Source of the DNA: an uncultured Clostridia bacterium
GTDB lineage: Bacteria; Bacillota; Clostridia; Christensenellales; UBA1242
DNA length: 33,645 nt
NCBI GenBank assembly: GCA_947625955.1
Contig: CANQQH010000002.1
Coordinates: 1 to 33,645, forward strand
Direction: 5' to 3'
Every line of letters begins with the position of its first letter. Within the stretch, counting starts at the first letter, position 1. Positions 33,054 through 33,645 of this stretch are shown in pieces. The position numbers were made by a program, and so were the translations under genes. The notes under the pieces are model-generated. The model searched no databases. It was not told where the DNA came from and saw only the letters and a list, made by a program, of their open reading frames with translations.

Positions 33054-33162
33054 TGGCGGCACGTCGGCATCCGAATTTGAACTAAATTTATATATCACAA
33101 AAAAGCGTTTTGCCATTAAATTTGCGCTAACTCAATTTAACTTATATCAGCATGGCATCTGT

Positions 33163-33645
33163 TTATATTTCAGTTGAGACCATTTTATAAGTACGATTTT
33201 TTGTGCTTACACTTTCTTTATAGATATTATAACCCTTTTCACGAGCTACATCAATTAAAAATTTTTGATTTGCTTGCGATATTTTACTTCCAAGATAAAT
33301 CGCCGTCGGCTTTTTTATTACAAAACCAATATCCTTTTGTAACAAAGTATAATCATTTGTATTAGTGTATATAATTCTCCATTCTTTTTCTTCCTTCCAC
33401 TCTTTTGCCTTATGAATTATAATCCTAGCCCAAATCAGTGAGTCTATCGGTCCAAGCATTTGTTGTTTGAAATCATTGTTTACTCCACCAAACATATATA
33501 TTAATAATTCATCTAATAAAAAAGAACGCAATATATTATGTATCTTTACATTACCTTCTGAAACATATTGCGCACCTTGTCCAGGCGGCTGTTTGGACGG
33601 CGGGGCTGGATGACTGGCTTGCCGACAGCGGCCTGATACCCTTTC
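33163..33645 (-). CDS. DUF2971 family protein, 5' partial
   Basis: The track gives 33163-33531 from a TTG, but the frame is open to the window edge, so the start lies outside. The visible part has [18 protein letters not shown], the K-x-x-x-W-x-x-E-x-E-W-R signature of DUF2971, and AIYLGSKIS, the following strand. DUF2971 proteins are often found in defence islands and beside mobile elements; their function is unknown. Upstream of about 33565 the composition turns GC-rich and the protein reads [10 protein letters not shown] and more, which does not look like the family. The true reading frame may therefore be cut by an assembly join. Confidence 0.7.
   Translation of the reverse strand, partial: ERVSGRCRQASHPAPPSKQPPGQGAQYVSEGNVKIHNILRSFLLDELLIYMFGGVNNDFKQQMLGPIDSLIWARIIIHKAKEWKEEKEWRIIYTNTNDYTLLQKDIGFVIKKPTAIYLGSKISQANQKFLIDVAREKGYNIYKESVSTKNRTYKMVSTEI

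Larger units (their letters stand above)
32199..33162. other. gene-free mosaic of repeats, hairpins and tRNA-like fragments
   Basis: About 960 bases with no convincing gene. It contains the 62-base direct repeat (32251 and 32760), terminator-like hairpins at 32449-32488, 32691-32713, 32848-32875, 32957-32982 and 33018-33053, and short inverted words GAATCCCTC/GAGGGATTC that belong to tRNA T-arms. The 94-aa track ORF here is built from these repeats. A 31-codon ORF at 32660-32755 has only a poor ribosome binding site. The region looks like an integration or recombination hot spot. Confidence 0.6.

Noticed and set aside
32832-33116. 94-aa ORF on -
   Set aside because: It runs through hairpins and tRNA-like repeats (palindromes and terminators), so the protein is a by-product of repeats.

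Overview
The window is AT-rich DNA from a low-GC Gram-positive bacterium, most likely an uncultured member of the Bacillota (Clostridia-like). The reasons are AddAB rather than RecBCD, tandem DUF1540 cysteine modules, a YjzC-like protein, an ER/SipW-type signal peptidase with a TasA-like partner, strong AGGAGG-type ribosome binding sites, and frequent extended -10 promoters (TGGTATAAT). The lineage is an inference from gene content only.

Layout. 1-1385: a DUF2130 nuclease-like protein cut by the window edge, a YjzC-like small protein and a short coiled-coil protein. 1.5-8.8 kb: a cell-surface block. It holds a BspA-type leucine-rich-repeat protein with an apparent frameshift in its signal peptide, a TasA/camelysin-like secreted protein, a second single-pass exported protein, an S/H/D signal peptidase, and on the other strand a beta-helix plus LRR surface protein. 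The promoter of that last gene carries a run of 12 G between -35 and -10. 8.9-18 kb: core functions, namely a DUF1858 protein coupled to an acidic membrane protein with an AT-hook-like motif, the addB-addA recombination nuclease operon, and rplI. 18-23.8 kb: small accessory genes (DUF1540 protein, GNAT acetyltransferases, nucleoside deaminase, C39-like peptidase, uracil-DNA glycosylase, ADP-ribosylglycohydrolase).

23.9-29.9 kb is a complete type II-C CRISPR-Cas locus: an array of 18 repeats and 17 spacers on +, and cas2, cas1, cas9 and a tracrRNA on -. cas9-cas1-cas2 are translationally coupled. The tracrRNA has its own consensus promoter and terminator upstream of cas9. Each repeat ends in an extended -10 box, so every spacer can be transcribed from its own promoter, as established for Neisseria meningitidis and Campylobacter jejuni II-C systems. 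The one degenerate repeat keeps exactly this promoter part intact.

30-32.2 kb: a MazG/PRA-PH-like pyrophosphohydrolase, a frameshifted GNAT and two unrecognised genes. 32.2-33.1 kb has no convincing gene. It is a mosaic of direct repeats, hairpins and tRNA-3'-end-like fragments, including an exact tRNA-Ser-like 3' end with CCA. 33.16 kb to the edge: the C-terminal part of a DUF2971 protein, with a sudden GC-rich stretch in the last ~80 bases that may be an assembly join.

Three genes look broken by single-base shifts (near 1610, 20880 and 30565). This suggests either real decay or phase variation, or base-level indel errors in the assembly.
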